This document shows positions 1-7,571 of a stretch of DNA of 21,317 nt, one piece after another; positions within the stretch are counted from its first letter, which is position 1; each line of letters starts with the position of its first letter. The stretch is taken from positions 1 to 21,317 of the forward strand of contig SLPX01000262.1 of NCBI GenBank assembly GCA_007131745.1. Reading direction: 5' to 3'. Both the position numbers and the translations under genes were made by a program. This DNA comes from Myxococcales bacterium (GTDB lineage: Bacteria; Myxococcota; Polyangia; HGW-17; SLPX01). The notes under the pieces are model-generated. The model searched no databases. It was not told the DNA's origin and saw only the letters and a list, made by a program, of their open reading frames with translations.

Positions 1-42
1 ACCCTGTCGACCGACGCTGTTAGATTGGCGCCCGTTAAACCC

Positions 43-116
43 GGGGCTGTAGCTCAGCTTGGGAGAGCGCCAGAATCGCACTCTGGAGGCCAGGGGTTCG
101 AGCCCCCTCAGCTCCA
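43..116 (+). tRNA. tRNA-Ala (anticodon CGC)
   Basis: The 74 bases fold into a full cloverleaf. The acceptor stem GGGGCTG pairs with CAGCTCC, and the D stem is GCTC/GAGC. The anticodon stem CCAGA/TCTGG encloses the loop ATCGCAC, which gives anticodon CGC, reading GCG codons. The T arm is AGGGG-TTCGAGC-CCCCT. Position 3:70 is a G:U pair, the classic alanine identity element, and the discriminator base is A. The 3' CCA is not encoded (the DNA reads ACT), so it must be added after transcription. The call rests on the fold and the G3:U70 pair. Confidence 0.97.
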
Positions 117-157
117 CTACTTTTCACGAACCATAATTATCCCGAAAACCCAATGTT

Positions 158-179
158 CCCAGGGGCTCCAGCCTCTGGG
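158..179 (+). terminator. Hairpin downstream of tRNA-Ala, possible terminator
   Basis: CCCAGGGGC pairs with GCCTCTGGG over nine positions, one of them a G:U wobble, around the loop TCCA. A short TGTTTCC follows rather than a clean T tract, so this is an imperfect intrinsic terminator. It lies about 40 bases past the tRNA end and is in the right place to stop its transcription. Confidence 0.45.
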
Positions 180-266
180 TGTTTCCACTTGGAAATCACG
201 AAAACTCCTCTGTTTGATTCAAAGATAACGCCGTTGGACTGGGACCTGTAAAAGGGCCGAGGCGGA

Positions 267-290
267 GAAAGGAAAGAAAAGAAAGGAAAG
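267..290. repeat. 24-base all-purine perfect mirror repeat
   Basis: Every base in this stretch is A or G on the plus strand. The first twelve bases read backwards equal the last twelve, so it is a mirror repeat, not an inverted repeat. Homopurine mirror repeats of this kind can form intramolecular triplex DNA. It sits in the gap of about 300 bases between the tRNA and the first protein gene. That gap also holds the hairpin at 158-179 and a candidate promoter at 340-369, and nothing else recognisable. Confidence 0.7.
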
Positions 291-339
291 GATGTATAGT
301 GGCTTTCATAGAGTTTCAATGTAAGGCACAGAATACAAC

Positions 340-369
340 TTGACCGGAAGCCCTTGTTATGTCTATGTT
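340..369 (+). promoter_or_regulatory. Candidate sigma-70-type promoter for the FGE-like lipoprotein
   Basis: A -35 box TTGACC (five of six consensus bases) is followed after 18 bases by TATGTT (four of six). Transcription would start near 376 and leave a leader of about 50 bases before the ATG at 425. The assignment comes from pattern matching only. Confidence 0.4.
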
Positions 370-424
370 TTAGCTAAGTTCCGGAATGGTTATTGTCAAA
401 ACAATATGTGCAGGGAGAAATCAG

Positions 425-1996
425 ATGAGAAAAGGTGTTACAAACTCACTTGTTTCAATCGCAGTCGTGTTGATTCTTGCACCCCTGTCGGGGTGCTCAG
501 ACTCCGGCCAGAAGAAGTGTTCTTGGGGTGAAAAGTGTCCTTCGGGTTCTGTATGCCATGAGCCCACCGAGCAGTGCGTGCTCCAAGCGCAGATCGATGC
601 ATGTTTGGATAAAGATGCTTATGACCCCTGTGAGTATCCCGGCTCCCCGTTGGATACAGTCTGCCGCAACGGGATCTGCATTATCCCACGCTGCGGCGAT
701 TCAATCATAGATCCCGGAGAAGATTGCGAAGGTACGGATTTGAGGGGAGAGACTTGTGAAAGCCTGGGACTTGGTGAAGGCACCCTCGGATGCAACGCGA
801 ATTGCACCTTTGACACGAGCGGTTGTGAACTCGGTTCGATGTGCGGGAACAATGTGAGGGAGGGAGATGAGGTATGTGACGGCGATGATCTGGATGGAGA
901 GACCTGTCTGACACAAGGGTTTTACGCAGGAACACTTGGATGCAGTGATGATTGCATGGATTTCGATACTTCAGGATGCATTGGTTTTTGCGGGGATGCT
1001 GTCATAAACGGCTCAGAAGTATGTGATGGTTTGAATTTAGGCGGGGCGACCTGCGAATCCCTCGGCTACCACGAAGGTGGCGTCTTGGTGTGTCTTGACG
1101 ATTGTTCGGGGCTCGACACATCGGGATGTGAAGGAGGGTATTGCGGGGATGGAGAGATCAACGGTGACGAGGTGTGCGACGGGGAAGATCTCGGGGGAGA
1201 AACATGTGAGTCACTTGGATTCAACGCCGGCGACCTGGCGTGCGGGGAGAATTGCGCTTCGTTCGACACATCCGGCTGTTACACAGATCCTTTGTTGGTG
1301 ACTTGGATTTCCATTCCCGGAGGCACATTCGACATGGGGAGTAACGATGGATATACATTTGAACAACCGGTACATTCAGTAACGGCGCCGACTTTTGAAA
1401 TGACGAAAACCCAAGTGACGGTCGAACAATATGCAGAGTGCGTGACGGCCGGGACATGCACGGCGCCTTTGACCGATAGTGATTGTAACTGGGAAGATCC
1501 GGATTACGAGGACCATCCTGTAAATTGCATTAACTGGCATCAGGCAAAGGAGTTCTGCGAATGGGCCGGCGGACGGCTTCCAAGCGAGGCAGAGTGGGAG
1601 TATGCGGCCCGCTCGGGAGGGCAGGATATTACCTACCCCTGGGGCAATGAGACTGCTACATGTGACTATGCTGTGATGTGGGATGGCGTAAATGGCTGCG
1701 GCACAAACCGAACGTGGCCTGTGTGCAGCAAACCTGCGGGAAACACGGACCAGGGATTATGCGACATGGCGGGGAATGTGTGGGAATGGGTGGAGGACGA
1801 CTGGCACGATAGCTACAACGGTGCGCCGGATGACGGGAGTGCATGGGTGGACGAACCGCGCAGTTCCATGCGGGGCTTACGGGGCGGCAGCTTTATCAAT
1901 CAGCCCAACGATGTGCGTGCGCCGATGCGCACCGTCAGCGATCCGTCCGAATACTACCCCTTCGTCGGTGTTCGCTGTGCAAGGGATGCGCCGTGA
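425..1996 (+). CDS. Lipoprotein with cysteine-rich repeats and an FGE/SUMF1-like domain
   Basis: The 523-residue protein should be exported and lipid-anchored: its N terminus is MRKG, a hydrophobic stretch, then lipobox LSGC (Cys24). ATG 425 was chosen over ATG 386 because GGGAG lies just upstream and the signal peptide begins there. Residues 90-286 hold four repeats of about 49 residues of the form CGDxxxxGxEVCDGxxLxGxTC...DTSGC, which resemble Myxococcus cysteine-rich repeats. Residues 290-523 are an FGE-sulfatase fold (SUMF1 superfamily). Landmarks are IPGGTFDMGS, a GGRLPSEAEWEYAAR block, CDMAGNVWEWVEDDW, and a final RGGS...GVRCA block. True formylglycine-generating enzymes carry two catalytic cysteines just after RGGS. 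Here that segment reads RGGSFINQPNDVRAPMR with none, so oxidase activity is unlikely. A binding or structural surface role is inferred. The fold is certain; the function is not. Confidence 0.9.
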   Translation: MRKGVTNSLVSIAVVLILAPLSGCSDSGQKKCSWGEKCPSGSVCHEPTEQCVLQAQIDACLDKDAYDPCEYPGSPLDTVCRNGICIIPRCGDSIIDPGEDCEGTDLRGETCESLGLGEGTLGCNANCTFDTSGCELGSMCGNNVREGDEVCDGDDLDGETCLTQGFYAGTLGCSDDCMDFDTSGCIGFCGDAVINGSEVCDGLNLGGATCESLGYHEGGVLVCLDDCSGLDTSGCEGGYCGDGEINGDEVCDGEDLGGETCESLGFNAGDLACGENCASFDTSGCYTDPLLVTWISIPGGTFDMGSNDGYTFEQPVHSVTAPTFEMTKTQVTVEQYAECVTAGTCTAPLTDSDCNWEDPDYEDHPVNCINWHQAKEFCEWAGGRLPSEAEWEYAARSGGQDITYPWGNETATCDYAVMWDGVNGCGTNRTWPVCSKPAGNTDQGLCDMAGNVWEWVEDDWHDSYNGAPDDGSAWVDEPRSSMRGLRGGSFINQPNDVRAPMRTVSDPSEYYPFVGVRCARDAP

Positions 1997-2061
1997 AAAA
2001 CCGGCGGAGAGCAGGGCATGAGAGAGTCCTACAGTGAAGGCTTAGCGAGCCACAGCCCCTC

Positions 2062-2777
2062 CTAGTAATGGTTATTCCTAAACTCCGCCAGGGATTCCTC
2101 GCCCCTTATTTCCAACTTATCCGCTAGATCCGGTGATGCGCAGGTGGGTTCATCGTAGTGGGATTGTAATTCAATTCACACCAGACAAAGGGGGCAGATA
2201 TCCTGCCACAGGGGGTCAAAGCATTCAGGACTCAGGTGACGATGTTATGGTATCGGAACCTCCGCCGACCTAGTCAGTGTCTTGCCACGGTTAACGTTTG
2301 GAATCGAAACGGTGTTGTATTTGAGAGTTTCCTGATTCGGCAGGGTGCTGTCTGAGTTGGTGTTCAAAAGCATTCCGCAAATAATCTACACATCCGGCGG
2401 GAAAAAAGAGGATTCGTTAAGCCAGGACCCTGTAGCTGTTTGGTTATTGGGGAGCAGTTTGACGCGGATCAGGGAGCCGCGTTTTGCGTTGCCGACGAAA
2501 GAGCGTCGAAATCCATCATGGGAAGTGCCTGGCCCACTTCCGGTTCAGGTAAAATGCCGGGCGGACATCCGTGGTCGATGTTACCATTTGTGTTGACGTT
2601 ATTGTTGACGCCCGCCTCCGAGTAAGTGTTGTTGTTCAAACCCGCGTCGCCGTTGTCTCACCCTTCGCCGGATGTGTCGGAGCCGCAGGCCGTGCAAACA
2701 AGCGCCAACAAGCTGGACAAGGAAACTGCAAACCACTTGGGACACCCTTTACATCTTTTCTGTTTGTAAGTTTTCAT
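2062..2777 (-). pseudogene. Decayed secreted lipoprotein gene
   Basis: The gap between the two flanking plus-strand genes reads as a broken minus-strand gene. ATG at 2777 has an AGGAGA ribosome binding site six bases away. It starts a signal peptide (MKTYKQKRCKG..., hydrophobic core SLSSLLALVCTAC) with a lipobox-like Cys31. An in-frame TGA occurs at codon 40 (2658-2660). Past it the frame reads on as an Asn/Gly-rich linker (GLNNNTYSEAGVNNN) and a globular-looking stretch ending near ATQNAAP. Coding sense then continues only in another frame (GSLIRVKLLPNNQTATGSW), interrupted by a TAG, a TAA and a TGA. It ends with LADKLEIRGEESLAEF...NHY and a TAG at 2062. Total length is not a multiple of three, consistent with one net frameshift. 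The family was not recognised. The plus-strand ORFs over this stretch look non-coding. Confidence 0.7.
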
Positions 2778-3012
2778 TTCTATCTCCTGCGATGAAGCCG
2801 AAACAGTCCTACTCCCATCGGATGATTTTATCACTCGTTGGGAGACTGTTGCAAACTGTTAAAAGAAAAGAGCTTTTTGGGTTGTTAGGGTGGGTTCTGG
2901 GATGATATCTATTTATGGAAGCAGAAGAAAGGTTTATTGAGACAGGATCTCATAAAGATCCAGAGAAAAATGCTTGCAGGGCCGCCGAGGTTCCGCTGCC
3001 GTGAGGTTCAAT
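2778..3012. other. Intergenic leader with a small hairpin
   Basis: These 235 bases separate the start of the decayed minus-strand gene from the start of the next plus-strand lipoprotein, so promoters for both directions are expected here. The only clear structure is GGATCT-CATAA-AGATCC at 2945-2961, a perfect six-base stem with a five-base loop, about 50 bases before the lipoprotein start. No convincing promoter pair was found. Confidence 0.4.
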
Positions 3013-4428
3013 ATGGGGATAAGAGTTTTTCGGTTCTATTGGATGGTTATTCTGAGCGGATTTTTGGCGGCTTGTGGCGGGAGTTCGGGGAAGGAAGATC
3101 ATGACAGCGGGGTGGAAAACAAGGAAAGTGGTGTGGAATATGACGGGGGACCCGGCGGTGACGGATCCGGCTTGGACGCGGAAGTGGACGCGGAAGTGGT
3201 TGTTCCAACGGAAACGACGATGGAGACAAGTGTATCGCAGTGGGGGATCACCTGGAGTTTTGACAAAGCGTATCCATGTGGCCGTTTTGTCAACGGGGAT
3301 TGGTTTGTGGTGGCTGATTCGGATGGGGTGGTTATTGTCGACATCCAGCCTGAACCTGCCGGAGGCAGAAACGGCTTCGAGGTAGACCCCGTGGCCGACG
3401 GGACCAACCGACGGCAGCCTTATGATTCCAGGGAGGAAATAACCATCTACGATCCTTCGCTGCAGCCGGAATTGCCGGTTACGGTTTATGCGGGTTCTTC
3501 CTTAGTGTCTACGATCAGCAACCCGGATGAGTATACTTGTTCAAGTGGTTGGGTGCGCCCGGAGCAGACGAGGATCAGGAGATGGAACCTGGATCACTGC
3601 GTCTCAGTAGCTGTTTTGGAAACGGCTGCTGTTTTGACGGTCTTGGACGAACCGCCGCCGAGCGGATCATTCAGGCCGCCTTACGTGGCTGGAGAGAAGC
3701 CGATTTACTCCAGCAAAAACCTGAGGCGGGAACTCTTGTTGAGTTTGCCGGGAGATGTCCGCTCCAGGACGCCACCTTCGCTTTCCCTGATGGAGACGCA
3801 TTTCCAGCGCTTGTGGCTTGATCATCTCTCTTCCTTACATGTGCGGCGGGTGCACCCTCTTTATAACATGCAGGACTATTACGCCGGGATTTCCACCGCT
3901 GCGGGGTTGGGAGCGTTGTCTTTGCTGCTGGATTATCCTTTGGAAGAAAAAGAAAAACTGCTTATTTACTACGTGCAGGTTGGAATAGACTTGTATGGCA
4001 TGATCGAGACCGGTCATTATTTCCATCGGCACGGCAATGGGAGGAAGATGAACATTTTGTTTGCGGGACTCATGCTGGATCACGAGGGAATGCTTGGAAT
4101 GAGTCAACGGGAGTTTCCGCATGGGCATGGTTTCCACGAAGATTGTTCCACGTACTACGACAACGAGGGAGTTCCCCGGTGGGGCACTCGGCATTGCATC
4201 GACCCAAGCGTGTCGGATGAATCGAGCAGTTACAGGACCTGCTGTACTTCGTCTACCTGGGTCGGGACGGCTCTGGCTGCTCGCCTGCTTGGGTTGATGG
4301 ATGTTTGGGATCATCCACCATTTTTCGATTACATCGATCGGTGGATGGAAGAGGATTTGGATTATGGATGGGGGGATTTGTGGTTCGACGCCATGTACTG
4401 GGAATACAGGGATTGGTCGGCCCAGTGA
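3013..4428 (+). CDS. Secreted lipoprotein of unknown function
   Basis: The 471-residue product begins MGIRVFRFYWMVILSGFLAAC, a signal peptide with lipobox Cys21. An acidic Gly/Asp/Glu-rich linker follows to about residue 70. ATG 3013 has GAGG upstream at suitable spacing. A TTG at 2974 in the same frame would place the signal sequence too far in. The middle part (GITWSFDKAYPCGRFVNGDWFVV...) looks beta-rich. The C-terminal 200 residues (DYYAGISTAAGLGALSLLLD, TGHYFHRHGNGRKMN, FPHGHGFHEDCSTYYDNEG) are rich in His, Tyr and Trp and look helical. That pattern would suit an alpha/alpha-toroid fold such as polysaccharide lyases use, but no catalytic motif was recognised. It lies between a lipoprotein pseudogene and the PD-(D/E)XK gene, with 200 bases to the latter. 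Surface location is well supported; function is unknown. Confidence 0.82.
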   Translation: MGIRVFRFYWMVILSGFLAACGGSSGKEDHDSGVENKESGVEYDGGPGGDGSGLDAEVDAEVVVPTETTMETSVSQWGITWSFDKAYPCGRFVNGDWFVVADSDGVVIVDIQPEPAGGRNGFEVDPVADGTNRRQPYDSREEITIYDPSLQPELPVTVYAGSSLVSTISNPDEYTCSSGWVRPEQTRIRRWNLDHCVSVAVLETAAVLTVLDEPPPSGSFRPPYVAGEKPIYSSKNLRRELLLSLPGDVRSRTPPSLSLMETHFQRLWLDHLSSLHVRRVHPLYNMQDYYAGISTAAGLGALSLLLDYPLEEKEKLLIYYVQVGIDLYGMIETGHYFHRHGNGRKMNILFAGLMLDHEGMLGMSQREFPHGHGFHEDCSTYYDNEGVPRWGTRHCIDPSVSDESSSYRTCCTSSTWVGTALAARLLGLMDVWDHPPFFDYIDRWMEEDLDYGWGDLWFDAMYWEYRDWSAQ

Positions 4429-4628
4429 GTTTCCTTTCCGGGCTGTCTGGATGCTGAACCGGGCAAACTTCGGATTTCACTATCGTTGGTTTTTGTCGGA
4501 AAGTGGTGGGGGATATGAACTTCGTTGAGTTCCTTACGGCGGATAGTGTAAAAAGCGAAAAAAATGTGGTATTCGTATGTTCGGTTCATAGATTCGACAC
4601 ATGACACATGGACAGATTCGAGGTTGAG

Positions 4629-5990
4629 ATGAGCGGAAAAGAGACTGTTCGAACTGAACTCGGGAGGTTGCTTGCGGACCTGGATTTTTTGGAGGTTCAT
4701 CAACGGCTCAAGGCGGGCAATGTTTTTACGATCCTTAAAATGGAGTACGTGGCGGCCAAGCACTCCGCTTTTTTGGCGTGGCTGCTCGACCCGAACGAGG
4801 ATCACGGTCTGGAAGATCTGTTCCTGAAGAGGTTTTTATCGGCCGCTTTGATGAGTCCGCCGCCTGATCTGGGAAAACCGGCCGAAGAGATCAGCCCGAT
4901 TCCGTACGAAGCGGTTTACGAGAAGTTGCTCAAGTGGGATCGAATGGATGTACTTTCAGCAGATCTCCGGGAAACGAATGTGCGGACCGATGTTTACCGA
5001 CGGTCGGATGGACGCTGCGTGGATATCTGTTTGTGGAATGAGCCGTATTCTTTTGCTGTATACGTGGAGAACGTGGTTCGGCCGAGGCATTCATGGCACT
5101 TGAGAAAGGGTATGATCTACAGGGAGAGAGAGCACCACAGTGAAAGGTGTTTGTTGGATCTGTATTCAAAGTGGGGTTCAGAGGAAGGTGGCGGCTATGA
5201 TATTCTTCCGGTGTTTTTGAGCTTGGGGGACGCTGAACCAACTGAAACGAGGTGTTTTCACAAACTCGATTACACCTGGATGCCGGCGTTTTTGGAAAAG
5301 CTCATACAGAGCGGCCGGGTGTCAAGGACGGCAAAAGAATTGATACACGACTTTTGCGAATGGCTGAGATTTGAGATGCCCGCGGTTTTGGATCCGAATT
5401 TTTTCGAAAAAATGGCCTTGTTGGCGAATGAATACGGCAGGTCGCTTTGTAGGATGTGGATGCATGTTTCAACATGCAACGGCTGCGACGATGAAGATGT
5501 TTCTGTCGCGTATCACGACATTTACAGGCGCCACGGATCAACGGTGGATTACATGGCCGATATCGCCGAAACCATACAGCGAGAGGGTGTGGATGTTTTG
5601 CGATCCAACGTGGAAGGGGTTTTGGATGACGATGGATCGGTTTTTGTCCAGGGTGCATCGAGTTTTTCCGCTCACTCCGCGAAATGGCGTTTCGACAAAC
5701 TGGAGGAAGGGAGTTGGGGAGGAGATGTATTTACTTCGCTTTGCAGTCTTTCAACCGGAGTGAACTTCTATCCGGAGTCCTTGAACGGGCTGTTGGACAA
5801 GGTTTTGAAAAACGCGCAACAGGTTGCGAAAGAGATGAACCTTCCATTGCGTCAATTGAAACGCATAGGACGGATTTGCCCGGTTGCGTTCTATCAATAC
5901 GACGAATTCGAGCCGGTTGAGGCCGCGGCTGATTTTGTGCGGCTCTACAAATTCATGGACGAAGTGTTCAAGCGTTCAGACCGGCCTTGA
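4629..5990 (+). CDS. PD-(D/E)XK nuclease superfamily protein (PDDEXK_4-like), probably inactive
   Basis: The 453-residue protein has the hallmarks of the PDDEXK_4 type. An N-terminal helix carries KHSAFLAWLLDPNEDHGLED (residues 44-63), a core strand carries CVDICL (Asp132), and the next strand reads AVYVENVV (Glu147). Later come a segment like the family's LSLGDAEPTET and the stretch FHKLDYTWMPAFLEKLI. Active members usually have IENK at the second motif. Here the lysine position is Val149, so the E-x-K pair is broken and nuclease activity is doubtful. ATG 4629 is preferred because GAGG lies five bases upstream. ATG 4608, seven codons earlier, has no visible ribosome binding site. No methyltransferase, helicase or other defence partner is adjacent. 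The kinase gene converges from the right, 73 bases away. Superfamily assignment is by motif reading only. Confidence 0.75.
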   Translation: MSGKETVRTELGRLLADLDFLEVHQRLKAGNVFTILKMEYVAAKHSAFLAWLLDPNEDHGLEDLFLKRFLSAALMSPPPDLGKPAEEISPIPYEAVYEKLLKWDRMDVLSADLRETNVRTDVYRRSDGRCVDICLWNEPYSFAVYVENVVRPRHSWHLRKGMIYREREHHSERCLLDLYSKWGSEEGGGYDILPVFLSLGDAEPTETRCFHKLDYTWMPAFLEKLIQSGRVSRTAKELIHDFCEWLRFEMPAVLDPNFFEKMALLANEYGRSLCRMWMHVSTCNGCDDEDVSVAYHDIYRRHGSTVDYMADIAETIQREGVDVLRSNVEGVLDDDGSVFVQGASSFSAHSAKWRFDKLEEGSWGGDVFTSLCSLSTGVNFYPESLNGLLDKVLKNAQQVAKEMNLPLRQLKRIGRICPVAFYQYDEFEPVEAAADFVRLYKFMDEVFKRSDRP

Positions 5991-6063
5991 TTCTATCCGT
6001 CGCCGTTTTAGGGAAGACACCATTTTAGGTGGGATTTCAATACGATGTCGAAGTGTTTCAAAT

Positions 6064-7491
6064 TCAGCGCTTGACCCAATGGACGATTCCATGCGCTCCC
6101 TTTATTGAGCCGCCGATCGCAAGAGGCGACATCCACACCAGGACCACGCTGTGATTGCCTTTTGCCCGAGCGAATTCAAGTTCTCTTGATGTGATCTTGT
6201 TTCGGCCGACCACGTGGACAAGATCTTCAGTGAGTCCGGGGGCGAACCTCCCCAGGCGAGTTTGGAAAAGGCTGCGGCCTATCAGGCGATTTACATCGTC
6301 TTTTACAAAGAGAGCGAAGCTTTTGTTGGCCAGCGTGATTTTTCCTTCCAGGTCCACGGCGAACATCGGTAAGGGATTCGAGTCCACCATGCTGCGACAG
6401 GTTGCGTCTCCCGGGCGTTTGACAACCATGGGCTGAGGTGTGTTCTGCCGTCTTTTGAAAATACCCATTTCCGCAACCAAGGTCATGAGAGCCTGGTTGA
6501 ACGCGGCCACGTTCTTGTGCCGGGCGGATGGTTCTTTTGAGAGACAGCAAAGAATCAGGTCATCCAGAGCTTCGCCGATTTCAGGGTCTTTTCTTACGAA
6601 CGACGGGGGAGAAGGCGGTGTTGTAAGATGTGCATTGAGTATTTGCGCTACGTTTCCGTCAAAAGGCACTTCCCCGGTGAGTATTTCGTAGAAAAGCACT
6701 CCCAGAGAATAGAGGTCTGATTTTTCGTCCGGCGGGGCGCCGCATATTCTTTCGGGCGCAAGATACGCAGGTGTGCCCGTGAGTTGTTCCTCGGCAGTCG
6801 TTATGTTGGGAAGAGAGATTCTGCTCAAGCCGAAATCCAGGACTTTAACAATGTTTTTTCTTCTGTCGCTGCCGGATGTTCCTTTTCCAAGAAAAATATT
6901 TTCGGGTTTGATGTCGCCGTGGATGACTCCGCTGCTGTGCATGAACTGCAGCGCTTCGGCTGTTTGCTGAATTATGTCGCAGCTCGTCTTGATATCGAGA
7001 CACCTGGTTTTGTCCAGCCTGTCGGCGAGACTCTCCCCGTGGAGATACTCCATTACGATAAACGCGCCCCGGCGTATATCCTCTCCGAAATCGGTAATCG
7101 AAACGATGTGCCGGTGTTCCAGCGAACTTGCAAGGCGCGCTTCAGAATAAAACATCTCGCGCACCCTCGGATTTTCGCACATTTCTGAGTGCAGGATTTT
7201 CAGGGCAAATGTTTTGCCCAGTTCCATATGTCGTACTTTGTATACCTCTCCCATTCCGCCCGTGCCGATGCGTTTCAGGATTTCATACCTGTTTGCAACA
7301 AGATTTTCATGTTTGGGCACGGGAGGGGCTAGTTCAAGAAGAGCGAAATCAGCCTCTTCCACCACTGGGGGCGGCGGCAAGGGGGCCGCATGACCGCCTG
7401 ATTCATCTTCAATGTACTGTGGGGCCGCGTCGGGTCGAGGCAATTCAGGTACACCGAAGGGGCTATGTGAAGGTCTGGTTGAACGTGTCAT
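6064..7491 (-). CDS. Cytoplasmic Ser/Thr protein kinase with C-terminal PAS-like domain
   Basis: The 475-residue protein starts with a proline-rich stretch of about 65 residues. A complete Hanks-type kinase domain follows (about 68-340): P-loop IGTGGMGEVY (75-84), ATP lysine Lys98 in FALKIL, catalytic loop HGDIKPENIFL (Asp193, Asn198), DFG at 219-221, and YLAPE ending at 247. The usual HRD arginine is Gly192, so this is a non-RD kinase. Such kinases generally do not depend on activation-loop phosphorylation. Residues 366-475 (SNPLPMFAVDLEGKITLANKSFALF...) resemble a PAS sensor domain. There is no membrane segment. The gene follows the MglA-like GTPase gene on the same strand after 80 bases, so co-transcription is likely. 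The inferred role is a soluble kinase tuned by its PAS-like domain, possibly linked to the GTPase. The ATG lacks a close ribosome binding site; AGGA lies about 20 bases upstream. Confidence 0.95.
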   Translation of the reverse strand: MTRSTRPSHSPFGVPELPRPDAAPQYIEDESGGHAAPLPPPPVVEEADFALLELAPPVPKHENLVANRYEILKRIGTGGMGEVYKVRHMELGKTFALKILHSEMCENPRVREMFYSEARLASSLEHRHIVSITDFGEDIRRGAFIVMEYLHGESLADRLDKTRCLDIKTSCDIIQQTAEALQFMHSSGVIHGDIKPENIFLGKGTSGSDRRKNIVKVLDFGLSRISLPNITTAEEQLTGTPAYLAPERICGAPPDEKSDLYSLGVLFYEILTGEVPFDGNVAQILNAHLTTPPSPPSFVRKDPEIGEALDDLILCCLSKEPSARHKNVAAFNQALMTLVAEMGIFKRRQNTPQPMVVKRPGDATCRSMVDSNPLPMFAVDLEGKITLANKSFALFVKDDVNRLIGRSLFQTRLGRFAPGLTEDLVHVVGRNKITSRELEFARAKGNHSVVLVWMSPLAIGGSIKGAHGIVHWVKR

Positions 7492-7571
7492 TTTGATTCT
7501 GATTGATTCTTATTTCCTTTACACACATTGAATGCGATACGGCTTAATGGGCTCTGCTCATTGTCTTAAAG

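Noticed and set aside
2345..2905. Three overlapping plus-strand ORFs of 74-83 codons
   Set aside because: They lie mostly opposite the decayed minus-strand lipoprotein gene, lack ribosome binding sites and show no protein-like composition.
3835..4314. Minus-strand ORF of 159 codons
   Set aside because: It is antisense to the unrecognised lipoprotein. The sense frame has a signal peptide, a ribosome binding site and a consistent length.
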